From NCBI RefSeq assembly GCF_042100115.1, contig NC_091277.1, positions 1,426,001-1,490,000 on the forward strand: DNA of 64,000 nt, in the 5' to 3' direction. The notes below the pieces were generated by a model. That model made no database searches. It saw only the letters and a program-made list of their open reading frames with translations, and was not told where the DNA came from. Made by a program: the position numbers and the translations under genes. The DNA comes from Alternaria dauci (lineage: Eukaryota > Ascomycota > Dothideomycetes > Pleosporales > Pleosporaceae). Positions 21,819 through 33,700 of the stretch are shown piece by piece (the stretch's first letter is position 1; the number at the start of each line of letters is the position of its first letter).

Positions 21819-22455
21819 ACGTTCTGTTGTTACGATGAATTTTTTTTCTTACAACTTATACCCAACAGCCTTCTGTTATGAAGGTAGCGTGCATGACCCG
21901 CAAGTCGCCGTTCTTTTAGGAACTTGGGAGCTTGACACAGAAGCGTAGAAGTATATGCATCAGTTGTGTTACAAGCGTTGGACGAGAGACGGTGTGCTGG
22001 ATACCCATCACCAGGCTTGGTGCATTCTTGCGGTGCCTATAGGCGGAGCACGTAGAGCACGTTTTTCAGCAGGCTCGCGGCGCGCCTGCCACACATGGAG
22101 CAGAGCATAGCGGAATTTGCCGCATCTGAAGCGAGTAAGGCGTACGTGCAGATCATCATCAGGGAGAAGAATAGGCTGAGATGAGGTGAGATAAGACGAT
22201 GGCCGGCTCGGGGTATGTGAGCTCATGAAAAGGGGAAGGCATGTCTTGGTTTGTACAGGCTAACACTAAAAAGAAAAGTGGCCGGCGCGCGGAACACCAG
22301 CTTTGTAAACCAGCCACAACCCCCAATTTACCAACACTACACAAGTGCTAATACATGCGCATTCCACGTTCGCATCCTGTTCCGAGTGTTCGACCTCCTC
22401 TCACATCCTGACCTCCCCTGCGAAATGTAAGACGCGATCTCTGAGGCGAGTTGGA
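21819..22455. other. Intergenic region between convergent genes
   Basis: 637 bp between two stop codons. Contains a T-run near 21840 after the left gene that may aid 3' end formation. Nothing else was recognised. Confidence 0.45.
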
Positions 22456-23181
22456 CTATCTCAGCGGTGGGTCGAAGAACCATCCATCCTCATGTCTCAC
22501 AACAGTCTCATCTCCTTCCAAATGCTCATGGTATCTCTCACATACCTTCCCCTTCAGTTCGCCCAGGTAACCTCTTACGTCCGAACTCCTACCGAATGGC
22601 ACAACGCCGCCCTGCTCTCCAACTGCACTGCTCTTCACCCCGAAGCCTTTCGCCAAGTTTACTTGCCACTCGGCTATTTCCTCCTTTACACCGCAGTTCA
22701 GCATGATGTCTTGCATCATGTTCCTTAGTGTCGAGTCTCTCAGCTTCTCCTCCATGTACTTCATGATATCGCAGGGTATCGAGAATGCGTCGCGCATGAG
22801 CTTGTTAAAGAACACATCGACAATCTTGTTGCGCAATAGCGGGACGCCGAAGGAGTCGGCGAATGCATAGAGTTCGCAGAGGTGGAGATATCCGCACTTG
22901 AACTCGGTAAAGGTGTCCAGTCTGCCGCTATATAGCCAGTTTGCGAAGATGTCGAATGGCTTGGACACTGACAGCGCGAGGTGGACGGTCGAGCGCTGCT
23001 CGTTTGGGGAGGCAGGGAGGGACTTATGGAAGTATCCTGAACGCATCCTGAGCGCTTCGACATGCAGTTCATACGTCCGAATGTTCTTCTCGGTACCGAG
23101 TTGGATCGTTACGATGTCGCGCTTGTTGGTGATGGTAGGTGAGGCCCATGTGTATGCGCAAGGTACTGTCGAGTCGCTCAT
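22456..23181 (-). CDS. BTB/POZ-domain protein (paralogue of the one at 35849)
   Basis: 241 residues from ATG 23181 (MSDSTVPCAY); the open frame extends 70 codons further upstream but without family similarity. Residues ~20-125 form a BTB fold: DIVTIQLGTEKNIRTYELH, then LRMRSGYFHKSLPAS, VHLALSVSKPFDIFANWLYS and the helix CELYAFADSFGVPLLRNKIVD. BTB domains mediate homodimerisation and cullin-3 recruitment. The C-terminal ~75 residues (EEIAEWQVNLAKGF, VVPFG, LKGKVCERYHEHL) match a module in the second BTB protein of this window. No Kelch, MATH or zinc-finger partner domain is present, as is common for the expanded fungal BTB families of unknown role. Confidence 0.8.
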   Translation of the reverse strand: MSDSTVPCAYTWASPTITNKRDIVTIQLGTEKNIRTYELHVEALRMRSGYFHKSLPASPNEQRSTVHLALSVSKPFDIFANWLYSGRLDTFTEFKCGYLHLCELYAFADSFGVPLLRNKIVDVFFNKLMRDAFSIPCDIMKYMEEKLRDSTLRNMMQDIMLNCGVKEEIAEWQVNLAKGFGVKSSAVGEQGGVVPFGRSSDVRGYLGELKGKVCERYHEHLEGDETVVRHEDGWFFDPPLR

Positions 23182-23895
23182 AGTGATGCTCCCAGGGTTG
23201 TAGTTCGCCTGACTATAAATGTCGTTGGCCGAGTTATAAAGATGAAAGATTTGAATATAATTTCCTGTGTGGGAAAGACATAGTACATTCCAAGGGGCGG
23301 TGGAGTATCGAAGCGGAAGTGAAGGCGAGGACGCGTTCGCACTATTGCAAACACTTGAAGCGGTATATAGCCGATCGCCGCTGCATGGCAAGTTGTGAGA
23401 GCTCTTATATTATACATCACATCTAGTCAGCTGAGTACTGCAAGCACGTTCTGCAGTCACGAGAACGTGTAGGGCACATGTCATTTCTCTACCTAGGTAG
23501 AGACCGACGGGTTACATCAAGCTAGGCGTGTCTATTCCACTTCAGCCCCTCCATGACTGTCACCTTCGTAACTATGTTTGAAGAAATGACGCTTCTCGGT
23601 CTCGTTGGGATTCACTGTAGTGACGAGACATGCGCCCTGGGTTGTCGTTCAGTCTATGCTGATTAGTGAAAGCGCAAGTAGGCGATATCGGAACCGAAAC
23701 GGAGCATTCGACCGGACTTGGTATCTCAGTTGCAGGATGACGAACAATGGCTGCGTGTTCTACACAATACCCCAGACTGAATTTGATGACAATTCCAGCG
23801 CATGAAAACCAGTGCACAGTGAAACGAGTCGCGACGGAATCATGACGGTACATCATTGATGACGGACAAGCTTTTGAGTGCGAATTGACTCTGCA
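23182..23895. other. Intergenic region with a perfect 16-bp palindrome
   Basis: 714 bp holding the promoter of the BTB gene and the 3' flank of the tRNA synthetase. At 23487-23502 lies the perfect palindrome CTCTACCTAGGTAGAG. No other feature was recognised. Confidence 0.5.
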
Positions 23896-25521
23896 TTACA
23901 AGAATGAGTTGGCTAGATTCTCGAAATATCTTCTCGCGCCATCCAGATCAACATTCACAGTGGCCTTGGATCGCTCTTTCTCGGTGAGCGTCTTTCCTAG
24001 AGAGACTTGCAACGCCTCTATAGTGGATTCCTCGTTCGGCTGATTCATGATTTGGAGGTTCATGCTACCGCTCTCAACCTCCTTACCACCGACGACGATG
24101 ATATGGTTGTACTTTTTTGTTCTCGCTTCCGCGATCTTCTTGCCGAGCGGGCGGTCGCTGGTGTCAACGTCTATGGGGAGGTGTATAGTCGACAACGGCA
24201 GTGGCTTAGGTGACGATGCAGATGTTTTCGGTGCGTCGGATGGTGTGAGACCCGAGAGGACAGACTGGATGCGTGAGACATGTTCAAGGACCTTGGGGTC
24301 GGAGTTCAGCGACAAGACGATGGCCGGCCGGGGGGAGAGCCAGAACGGATATTTGCCGGCGTAGTGTTCGATCAGCAGAGCCATGAAGCGCTCGATAGAG
24401 CCGTAGATGGCACGATGGACGATGACCGGGCGACGAAGGGCGGGATCCAGACCTGCATCCATGGATGACTGTGGCCCTGCCTCTATTTCTTCCGGCGATG
24501 CCTGATATTGTAGGTCGAAGCGCTGCGGAAGTTGGAAGTCGAGCTGTATGGTTGCCGTCTGATGCTCCTTGCCATTCGAGTCTTTTAGGATGATGTCGAT
24601 CTTCGGCCCGTAGAATGCTCCGTCTCCTTCGTTGATGGCCCATTCACTTCCGATGTTGTTCAGCGCCGTAGTCAACTGCTCTTCTGCGCGGTCCCATTCC
24701 TCGATAGTGCCGATGAAGCTGTCCTTGGGCCGAGTAGAGAGAAGCAGCTTATAGGGACCTAGTCCGAACGTGTTGTACACCATGCCCACAAATTTGAGTG
24801 TCTGCTCAATCTCGGCCAAGATCTGATCTGGCCGACAGAAGATGTGCGCGTCGTCCTGGTGGAATCGCCGGACCCTGGTCAAGCCTGTCAAGGCGCCTGA
24901 GATCTCGTTCCTGTGTAGGGCACTGAAGTCGGCAAGTCTGACTGGCAGATCTCTATAGCTCTTGATCTCGTCCCTAAACAGCAAGCAATGGCCTGGGCAG
25001 TTCATTGGCTTCAGGCCGAACTCTCCGTCCTCCGCGCCTTCTGCTTCTGGAATCTGCGCAGTTGTCCCTCGTCCCTGCACACTGAACATGTCCTCGGCAT
25101 AGTTCTCCCAATGCCCCGACTTCTCCCATAGCGACTTCTTGTATATTATGGGCGTGATGACTTCCTGGAAGCCAAATTGCGGATACTGCGCTCGGAGGAA
25201 CGACTGCAACTTCTGGAAGACATAGGCGCCGTTGGGAAGGATGAGCGGCGAGCCAGGGCTATAGGGAGATGTGATGAAGAGGTTGTGCGTCTGCGCGAGA
25301 GTTCGGTGGTCGAGGGGAGGCGTAGGTGGGGTGCCGGTCGTAGGGTTCAATTGCGCACTGGCGGGTGCTTCAGACGAGACAGTCACCGTGTGCTGTAACC
25401 GGTGAGGCGCAGAGCAAGAGCAGCTCCGCACAAAGAGACGTCCATTTCGACGCCACGATGCTGTTTCTAGTCGCGCCCGTCGTGCAGTCCGTAGCGCGAA
25501 CGAAAGCTGGCGTAATGACAT
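23896..25521 (-). CDS. MST1: Mitochondrial threonyl-tRNA synthetase
   Basis: A single exon encodes 541 residues. The first ~45 residues are rich in Arg and Ser without acids (MSLRQLSFALRTARRARLET), a mitochondrial targeting sequence. The class II core follows: SPGSPLILPNGAYVFQKLQS (motif 1 area), MNCPGHCLLF with its zinc-binding Cys and His, motif 2 TRVRRFHQDDAHIF, and motif 3 near RPVIVHRAIYGSIERFMALL with Arg in the GSIER box. The C-terminal anticodon-binding domain includes RPLGKKIAEARTKKYNHIIV. The N-terminal TGS and editing domains of the cytosolic enzyme are absent, matching Mst1. It charges mitochondrial tRNA-Thr. It is divergent from the gene at 25961. Confidence 0.93.
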   Translation of the reverse strand: MSLRQLSFALRTARRARLETASWRRNGRLFVRSCSCSAPHRLQHTVTVSSEAPASAQLNPTTGTPPTPPLDHRTLAQTHNLFITSPYSPGSPLILPNGAYVFQKLQSFLRAQYPQFGFQEVITPIIYKKSLWEKSGHWENYAEDMFSVQGRGTTAQIPEAEGAEDGEFGLKPMNCPGHCLLFRDEIKSYRDLPVRLADFSALHRNEISGALTGLTRVRRFHQDDAHIFCRPDQILAEIEQTLKFVGMVYNTFGLGPYKLLLSTRPKDSFIGTIEEWDRAEEQLTTALNNIGSEWAINEGDGAFYGPKIDIILKDSNGKEHQTATIQLDFQLPQRFDLQYQASPEEIEAGPQSSMDAGLDPALRRPVIVHRAIYGSIERFMALLIEHYAGKYPFWLSPRPAIVLSLNSDPKVLEHVSRIQSVLSGLTPSDAPKTSASSPKPLPLSTIHLPIDVDTSDRPLGKKIAEARTKKYNHIIVVGGKEVESGSMNLQIMNQPNEESTIEALQVSLGKTLTEKERSKATVNVDLDGARRYFENLANSFL

Positions 25522-25960
25522 CGGAAAGTCCTGATACCTGCAACGACTTCGCGTGGTGTTCAGGATGCACTTTCTGGACTAGTCGCCTTGGCGTCCATGG
25601 GCTCCAACATGACGTCGACGCGTCCACAGAGTCAACACCAAAGTCAGGAACGCGGTCAGGCACCAGAGGTAACGTGCTAGATTTATTCATCCGCACGAGA
25701 CTTTACTGATGGCAAAAGTGCTAAATGTCTCGGCAGCGAGTTGGATCGTAGTATGCGCTCAAAGCCTGATTGGTAGGCCCCACGTCACACGTAGGAAGTG
25801 GCAACTTGTCTACCCAGCCTCCTACAACTGCACAAAGGGCAGTCAATGAGACAGTTTGGACTGTCGCTAGACACACTACTGCCTAGGTCTATAATTACCA
25901 CATAACCCGCATCCTTACCTTGACCCCGCGCAGCCATCACCTCAACGTCCAACTTGGAAC
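25522..25960. promoter_or_regulatory. Divergent intergenic region (MST1 / coiled-coil membrane protein)
   Basis: 439 bp between divergent start codons, presumably a shared promoter region. No specific site was recognised. Confidence 0.4.
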
Positions 25961-27715
25961 ATGAGCGCACGTTCCCATCGACTCGAACACAGTTTGGGCA
26001 GTAGTTGGGGTGACGCTGACTACGCATCCGGCGACGAAGGATCCATTCACTCCGCCAGCGACGAAGCCAGTGAAGTGGAACTGGAGGGATCCGACAAAGA
26101 AACAATACAAGAACCTCAAACAACTGTGACGCCTAGACCTAAGCGTGACCGCCTCAGTCAATCAACGCCTGCAGCTCGAACCCAAATTCGACCAGTACGA
26201 AAGCCAGCTAGCCGTACCAAAGTCAGCCAGTCGCAGAGAATAGAATCCGACCAAAGGACGCAAAGACAAGACGCGTTCGAGCCAACCTTCATCATGCCAT
26301 CCATGGCCAACTCGCCGAGTGGACACGATGCGTCACCAGGCGCAAAGTCCCAGCCACGGAATCGAGCAGGGAAAGCAGCCCAAAATCCTCCATCCAACTC
26401 GCCTCATGCAGCGGGCATTTCCCCCATGAAAGGCTCCGCCAACGAATTTCCACAGTCGTTACCACAAGAGCAGGAGGAGGTGAGCCCATGGCATTACGTG
26501 AGTCTCTTCTGGGACAACGTCGCCGCACCGCTTCTCGCCCATCTGTTGGACATATTTTCTTACGCCCTGCGCCACTTCATCAAGCCGGTCCTAGGCGTCG
26601 CACTTGGTGTTGGCATCCTAGTCTTCAGTATTCAGATAGCATCCGGCATGCTACGCTCCACAGTTTCAAATGCTGTAATGGGTCCTGTCTGTGCCATACC
26701 CGGCTCTTCTTATCTCATCGCTGCCTGCGTCACGACAGGCACAACAAGTCCTCAAGCCGATTTTGAGGAGCTTATCAACGTCCAAGGTAGATTTGAGGAT
26801 ATCTTGGATGCATCGAAAGACACTTCTGCGTTGCCTGCCACAATCAAGAACTCTGAACTGGCTATCCGCGATCTGCGTATTCTCGTCAAACATTCTCGTC
26901 TTCCGAGCCGCAAAGCATTGGAGAACGAATTCGAGTACTTCATGCAAACCGCCAACGAGGCTTCCCTTGATCTATCTCGCTACAACAGCCGTATAGGCGC
27001 AGCCATGGACCGCGTCATCGCAACAAATACCTGGACCATGAACGTACTATCTGGAATATCAGAGAAAGAAGCCTCCGTTGGCGCTGTTGGTCGAGTCTTG
27101 AACCAGCTCACAGGCGCATTCATGGCCCCACCACCAACACTCCAACAGCAGATCTTCGACCAGTATGTCCTACACGTCAGCAAGAACAAGGACGAGATCA
27201 CCGGTCTCATTCAGACTGCTCAGGCGCTCCTTCTTGTCCTACAAAATCTTGACGAGCGACTGGGAACCATCTACGAAATTGCGACAAACGACGACCAGAC
27301 GATAACGTCCAGACAAGACGAACTTCTTTCTAGCCTTTGGACAAAGCTCGGTGGAAACCGTGGAGACGTAAAGGCCAACATCAAGTCTCTCAACCTACTC
27401 TCCAATATCAACGCGTACCGCAAGAGAGCCGTCAACCATGTGACGGACACGCTCCTCAAGCTGCAGGAAATCCAGGCCGAGTTGGAAAACCTGCGGGAAG
27501 GCGTCGCGGCGCCGGAGATTTTGGGGTATTCAAGCGGTTACTCGTTAGAGTTTCACATTGATACCATTGGAAAGGGGGTTGAGAGACTGCAGGTCAGCCG
27601 TGGAGAGCAGATGAGGGAAGAGAGGGAGACGTACAAGAGGCTCATGCGTGGTGGAGACGAACCCGAAGGTAGGAGGGAGCTGCCCGCACCGACGGTCACA
27701 GTCAGGGCGAAGTAG
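25961..27715 (+). CDS. Conserved-looking membrane protein with coiled coils, function unknown
   Basis: One exon, 584 residues. Residues 1-170 are polar, acidic at first (ASDEASEVELEGSD) and then basic, and look disordered. A hydrophobic segment at about 213-240 (FIKPVLGVALGVGILVFSIQIA) is probably a membrane helix. The rest (about 270-560) is predominantly helical, with heptad-like stretches such as LLKLQEIQAELENLREG, and ends in a charged tail. A long disordered N-terminus, one membrane helix and a coiled-coil C-terminal part would fit a nuclear envelope or ER protein (inference only). I recognise no named family. The 3' end converges on the methyltransferase gene, 179 bp away. Confidence 0.75.
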   Translation: MSARSHRLEHSLGSSWGDADYASGDEGSIHSASDEASEVELEGSDKETIQEPQTTVTPRPKRDRLSQSTPAARTQIRPVRKPASRTKVSQSQRIESDQRTQRQDAFEPTFIMPSMANSPSGHDASPGAKSQPRNRAGKAAQNPPSNSPHAAGISPMKGSANEFPQSLPQEQEEVSPWHYVSLFWDNVAAPLLAHLLDIFSYALRHFIKPVLGVALGVGILVFSIQIASGMLRSTVSNAVMGPVCAIPGSSYLIAACVTTGTTSPQADFEELINVQGRFEDILDASKDTSALPATIKNSELAIRDLRILVKHSRLPSRKALENEFEYFMQTANEASLDLSRYNSRIGAAMDRVIATNTWTMNVLSGISEKEASVGAVGRVLNQLTGAFMAPPPTLQQQIFDQYVLHVSKNKDEITGLIQTAQALLLVLQNLDERLGTIYEIATNDDQTITSRQDELLSSLWTKLGGNRGDVKANIKSLNLLSNINAYRKRAVNHVTDTLLKLQEIQAELENLREGVAAPEILGYSSGYSLEFHIDTIGKGVERLQVSRGEQMREERETYKRLMRGGDEPEGRRELPAPTVTVRAK

Positions 27716-27894
27716 CAGGATCGTTTTGACATTGAGGGGGTTGGATACCTTTGCGCTGGTGCTTGGATATGACATGATGGCGTTTTTGGGATTGTTGTTA
27801 GTCTTTTGGCTTCTTCTCTTCCTCCCTGGTATATGCCTAGATACCCATTCCATTCATAGCTTATGGCTTTATTGAAACACCAGTGTTCGCAAAA

Positions 27895-29168
27895 TCAGTA
27901 CATCTGCACCTCCACCAGACATCTTCTCACACCCCCATCGCTACCATCTCCCAATCCTTCAAACTCCATTTCGTAAGCCACACATCCCCTCTGGGCACAA
28001 GCCTCCCTGAATCCATCCACACTACCTCCAACCCCAAAGTAAACCCTCTTCGCCGCCACCATAGTCTTGCCCGTCTTAACCCGCCCCATGAGCGCAACAA
28101 TCGCATCCGTAAAGGCCGTAAGCGAAGCCGGCGAGTAAATCGTCTCGGAACCAAGGATAAACGTGTTGAGATCCGGCGACGAAGGAATCATCTCCAGAAG
28201 CTTATCCACCGGCGTCCAAGATCCCGAAATAAACGTCATGGTAATTCCAATCTCGCCAATCGCCCGCTTGAAAGCAGAAAGAACCTCGGGCGTGATGTAC
28301 AACTCGCCATTCTCTTCTTGTCCCAATAGCGGGTTTCCGCTTTCCGGGAACAACGCCTGACTATCTTCAGCACTCAGCGTGCCTACCCATGTCAAGAGGA
28401 GATTGGGGAGAGTGACGAGTCGCAAGACATCGGCGTTGTAATCTGTCAGCGTGAAGTAGATTCCGAGTTGATTCTTCACAGCGTATTGGAATAGGAGGAG
28501 AGAAGGGAGTGCAGAGCCACAGCCCATTTCGATGACATGTCCAACGCGCATCAGGTCGTCGAGGTCCTTGCGTGGACCACGGTCCAAGAGGTAGCGGACG
28601 AGATCGAGACTGCATTCCCAAGTCTTGTAGCCGCCTTCATAGACGTTTTGGCGGAGATCCGAGTCCTTGGTGTTAGTGTTAGTTTGGATGAATGTGTCAT
28701 GGAGTTTCCTTTGACGGGAAATTTGAACATACATCGAGACCTGTCAGGGGCGTTTGAGAGGAGCCATCGTCCTCGGCCATGAGTTGGAGGCGAACGTCGA
28801 AGAGCTCGCGGCGGGGAAGGCAGGCTGTGAAGCCTTTGGGACTTTGTATGCTGATGGTCGAGTAGGAGAGCTTGTCTGGGAGGGTTGATAACTGAAGTAT
28901 GTCAGTTCGGTGTCCAGCAGTAGTGCTGACATTTCAAGCTGGGAAGAAGTATTGGACATTCTAGATTGAGGAATTGTTATGCATCTGTAATTGCATTGCA
29001 CAAGCACAGAAAGCGCATACCTACCAACTCGTCTAGGTCGTGTGTCTTTGCTGGGATCGGTGGTGGCACACTGCTGTCCGCTGTTCCTTGCTGCTGCTGC
29101 CCTTGGTCCTGCACATCGTTTGGATCTTCTTCTATATCGTCACCCGAGAAGCCGAAACTGAAGGCCAT
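27895..29168 (-). CDS. HPM1: Histidine protein methyltransferase (HPM1/METTL18-like)
   Basis: Exons 29168-29025, 28891-28733 and 28665-27895 give 357 residues; both introns are phase 0. The protein starts MAFSFGFSGDDIEEDPND, a beginning shared by fungal members of this family. The SAM-binding core has the family box VYEGGYKTWECSLDLV just before motif I (VIEMGCGSALPSL) and the acidic strand LTDYNADVL. The later motif FILGSETIYSPASL is also family-typical. Hpm1/METTL18 methylates a histidine of ribosomal protein uL3 (Rpl3), affecting ribosome assembly and elongation (established knowledge). Without the first two exons the enzyme would lack its N-terminal region, and the third exon alone starts without an ATG. 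Confidence 0.88.
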
Positions 29169-29526
29169 GATGGGATGCTTGACTGGGGATGAATCAGGTT
29201 AGACTGGTAGGCGAGGCGTTAGCATGTTGGATGGTGGGGCTGCTTTCATGTGAAAGATAATTTTGGGCTTATCGATAAGACTGGTGAGGTGCACGGGTGA
29301 ATGCCATCCGTCTAGATGGACTATGATCTCAAGCTGTCACAATGAAAGCTAATTTGATCATCACGTTTGTTTTGAACGGCACGATCCTTTGCCATGATCC
29401 TTGATAGGCCATAGGAAGACACAGACTGTTTGATAATCCATGTCTTTACAGTTCGCCCGCAACATAGTGATGACCCAACACTATCCCCTGGCCTTATACT
29501 TTAATCCATGTTTTGCACTTGTATGC
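29169..29526. other. Intergenic region, nothing notable
   Basis: 358 bp: promoter of the methyltransferase gene and 3' flank of the bHLH gene. No feature was recognised. Confidence 0.45.
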
Positions 29527-29922
29527 CTACTCCTTCTTCACTTCCGTCCCGTTGCCGTTCTCCTCCTCATTGGCAGCTTGCCTGTCCTCGGCCAGCGTTC
29601 TTTCCATTTGTCTAGCGCACGCCTCCATAGTCTCCTTGTCCAGCTCCCATCCTGTCGTGTCAATACCCTTTGCCTTTGCGTCGGCGATGATTTGTTGGCG
29701 CTCCACAATCTTTTCGCGCATAAGCTTGATGGCGCCTCCCAGCACGACTGCCTCGCTGCGTCCTTGTCCCTCTAGGCCGGGTACTATCGATGCAAGTCGG
29801 TCGAAGCCTTCTCTAATGGCTTCACGTCGCTTCTGCTCGGAGCGGATGTGGTTCTCCTTCTTTTGAGCTTCGGTGAGGCGGGGCCGGTCGGCAGCGTTTG
29901 TGGGACTCTGTGACTCGGGCAT
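29527..29922 (-). CDS. INO4-like basic helix-loop-helix transcription factor
   Basis: 131 residues from ATG 29922 (MPESQSPTNAADRP); the frame is open eight codons further but that extension does not look conserved. The basic region KKENHIRSEQKRREAIR has His25, Glu29 and Arg33, the set that contacts a CACGTG/CANNTG E-box. Helix 1 GFDRLASIVPGL, a loop containing GQGRSEAVVL and helix 2 GGAIKLMREKIVERQQIIAD complete the dimerisation unit. Small size and almost no extra sequence recall yeast Ino4, which needs a partner (Ino2) to activate phospholipid genes. Filamentous fungi often keep an Ino4-like factor without Ino2, so the target set is open. It is divergent from the Git1/UNC13-like gene. Confidence 0.87.
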   Translation of the reverse strand: MPESQSPTNAADRPRLTEAQKKENHIRSEQKRREAIREGFDRLASIVPGLEGQGRSEAVVLGGAIKLMREKIVERQQIIADAKAKGIDTTGWELDKETMEACARQMERTLAEDRQAANEEENGNGTEVKKE

Positions 29923-30794
29923 GGCAGTATGTAGGCGGGTGTACAAGTGTATCGTCTAACGTGCGGACAATGAGTCTGTTGGGATAGTGGATTGGCTCGA
30001 GTGGTACAAGTCGGTCTGGGGGATATGGATGCGCGTGAAATTTGTTGAGCTGTGCTTGTCTTGCTGAAGTCTAAAGTCAGGGTCCGGTTCACAGGCTGCG
30101 GTTCGCAATTGCTCCTGCCATTCATGTGAATGGGGCCGACGAGTGCCGAGCTTCAAGGCATACAATTAGCAGCACCATGATATGCAAGCGACACGGGACA
30201 GCAGGAGAGGGCGGTGGTAGCAGGCGCCATGGGGATACCGTGTGTGTAACGTAGGGTGTGGCGCACAGAGTGAAGCGGAGGCTCTTCATACTTGACGTGT
30301 GCCTGCGGGCTGCGCAGTGTGCGGATGATGGCGGGGCTGCTAGTCAAACCACCATGTCCATGGCAGAGACGCTGTTGACCTGACGCGAAGAAACAAGAAA
30401 CTCGCGGCTAATTAAAGCGGTGTTTCAAGGTGGCCGGGCCCCCAGTCAACGGATATGAGGCTCCTGGCCTGGCTCCCTGCGCACCAACAGCGTGTGACGC
30501 AGTCTGGTGGATCTTCCGCGCCACCAGAACCCCGTTCGGCCACGACGCGACGCCCAAACATTACCGCCGAGCGTAGCAAACTTCGGTGCACCGTTCAAAC
30601 AGAAGCCCTGGGGGGTAAATTGCAGAGTCGCCGCCGTGGAGGAGACATCGCAAGAGAAGGCACGACCCCGCTAGGACGTCCCGCTGGGCAGCTGCAGCCC
30701 GGAAGCGTGCACGACACCACCACCGCCGTGATATGCGCCCAACCACGGCCACACTCGTCCACTCACGCCATTGAACCCTCCCGCCTGCTGCACC
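29923..30794. promoter_or_regulatory. Divergent intergenic region (bHLH factor / Git1-like gene)
   Basis: 872 bp between divergent starts. ORFs across it (30455-31105 +, 30561-31346 -) overlap the large downstream gene in other frames and look like shadows. No defined site was recognised. Confidence 0.4.
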
Positions 30795-33700
30795 ATGGAC
30801 GGCACCCGGGGGAGCAATCGCCGCATCAACAGCCTCCAGGCACAGGACCGCCTGCGACGACACAGCTCGGCCAACGCCCGTGGGAAGCGCCCCGTCACGG
30901 CCCAAGATGCCTATCTCTATGCCCTGCGTGCAGCATACCTCGCATACCTCCTCCAGCCCCGGCAGAAGCGCGTGCAGCATGTTCCGGCCGCACCCAAGCA
31001 GGTCCAGCGCTCGTCGACGTCCATCAACGACCTCATGAAGGACTTCTCCCTCATACGAGACTCCAAGAGCACGCGCTTCCCCCGCGACTTCATGGCCGCG
31101 CTTGACAAGCGCATCACAAAGGTGCTCATGGGCCAGGAACGCATGCCCGAGTTCCAGGATGCCACGGTCAAGCGGACGTTTGCCGTCTTCCTCAACGCAT
31201 TCAAGGACCCGTCCTTCAGGAAGAACATGGACAAGGACAGGAGAGTCGAGGACCTGCTCCTGATCTTCTACTCCAACGCCACAAAAGAACTGCAAAAGGG
31301 CAAGGCGCCAGGAGACGAGGGCTGGAAGCTCATGGTGGACCGGCACGTCGCTTTGTTCCTACGTCTTGTCAGCTCCACCCTCAAGGACCATGACTGGCAA
31401 AAGGACCGACCAGAACTCGCGCATCGGCTGGCCACCATGGAGAAGAAGCTCCTCGTACACGACCAAGATTTGGCGGCAGAGAACCAGCGCAACGGCGGGC
31501 AAGGTGGCACAACAGTCGAAGTCGAAATTCCACGCAGCTACGAAGTCAAGGACATGCCCCTCGTCTTGGTCGTGTCGCGCATCTTCGCCGTCGGATACTC
31601 TGATGTGCAGGCCGACATCAACCGCTACAAAGCTGTGTGGACAGAGAAGGCTGCTTTGCAGGATCTCAAGACATACCAAGCCCACCTCAGTCTCATGACT
31701 AAGAAGACGCTGAACAGCGACGACTTTGACACCGAGGAGGCGTACGAGGCATGGAAGAACCAAGAGGTACCAGACCTCTCACAGATGATACTGGCCATTA
31801 TTCAGTCGAATCCAGAGCTTGCAAAGAGCTCCCCCGGCTCTGTGCCACAATTCAAGCCAAAGGCGTCTCTGGACCCGGGTTACTCAGATGCTTCGCGCCC
31901 AGGGTCTTTGTCTTCCGAGAATGGGTCCTCGTATGTCATTGACCAACCTGTGGACATGAGTGGACTCAACATCAACGACGACCCTAATGATACCTCATCC
32001 TACACCTTCATACCTTCAGATCCACGTGCCACCTACCGCGCGATACTGAATGAAGCACTGACATATGACCTTGCCGACACTGAACTTGAGCCGACCGAAG
32101 CTACCAGCGAGAACCCGTCCGTCAAACTGCTGTCCAAGCAGTCGGCTGAACTCTTGAACGAGATAGCTCTCCGATGGCGAATACCCCAATTCTCCCGCCT
32201 CGTTTTGTTTTTAGACGTCATACGAGACAAATACATTAACCAGGACATCAGTCTAGACACGCTCGATGCTGCCTTCAATTATGTCAAAGAGCCGCCGCCA
32301 ACAGATAAGAAGTCGCATCGAATGAGTCACGTTCCGGTGCAGGAGTCTTTGTTTGATCGAACCAAATGGACGATTCAGGACTATGCTCTCAACCAGCAAA
32401 TTCTGTCAAGCTTGCACGAGTGCTTGCTGCGAGAGTTGTACGAGCTGATGATGCATGTGTACGATACAAAACCCCCTCCACTCGGGCCAGTCATGTATAT
32501 CCTAGAGACACATATTTACGACGATCCCACGTTCCCTGGCACCGAAGAAGATATGGATCAATTTACCGAGCAACTACGCCAGGGTCTGAGGGAGAAGGCC
32601 GGTGATGTGTACCGAGAGCTTCTTGCCAAGCACATCCCAGACACCAAAGAAGAGTGGGAGTTTTACCACGTCATTGAGCTTGGTCGCGCCGTGGTCAAGC
32701 TATGCGAGCGGATACAGAAGCGTTATCGCAAGAACCCGGAAGTCATGGGGGCTAGTCCCATGATGTGTCTGGTTGAGAAAATGTTTCCTTCATACGCTGC
32801 AGATGCGCGAGACCTAGTTGCTCGGATCATGGATGTTGCGCAAAGCAAAGGAGAAGAGGTACCCGTGCAGGATGGGTTCGACTTGTACAAAGAGCTGGTC
32901 GAAATTCGTCGCATACACAGCGATGCTTTGCCAAACAAGAAGTTTGCCTTCAGTATCGAGGATCAGCTCCAGGATTTTGTGTGGCGATGGATACAAATGA
33001 CGGATCAGAACCTGATTGGATGGGTTGATAATGCTGTCAAGGCGGACCAGTTCCAGATTGAGTCCCAGAATCCCATTCCTTCCGATGATGAGCGTCACAG
33101 CGTATCGGTCGTGGATGTCTTCCGATCCTTCAACCAGAGCATCGAGCAGATTGTTTCCTTGAACTGGGACAACGATGTCCAATACGCCAAATTCATGACT
33201 GCTATTTCCAAGTCTATCGGCATCGCACTCGCAAGATACTGCGAGCTTGTGGAGCAGAAGTTTGCTAAAGAGATGGATCGACTGACACCCGAACAAGAAG
33301 CCGCCGCCCGTCAAACCAAATCAGAAAAGTGGTTGTCGACCGTCAAGGACTTCTACAGCCAAAAGGAAAAGGTTGAGCCCTTCCAGTTCTATCCCGAGGT
33401 AAGTCATCCACTACACGACGCGGTCAATGCTGATACGTTTAGTCACTTGTCAAACTCAACAACATTGAGTACGCGATGCAGCAATTAGATAAGCTTGAGC
33501 GCGAGATTGGCGTCGATGCCTGCGCTGAGGTCATCCAGAAGAACTCGCCACCTCCAGCGCAACGCCCTCGAAACAATAACTTTGTCTTCACTATTAAGAT
33601 CATCGAAGCTGAAGACCTCAAAGCATGCGACATGAACGGACTAAGCGATCCATATGTTGTACTTGGTGATGAGTACCAGAAGCGCTTGGCAAAAACTCGT

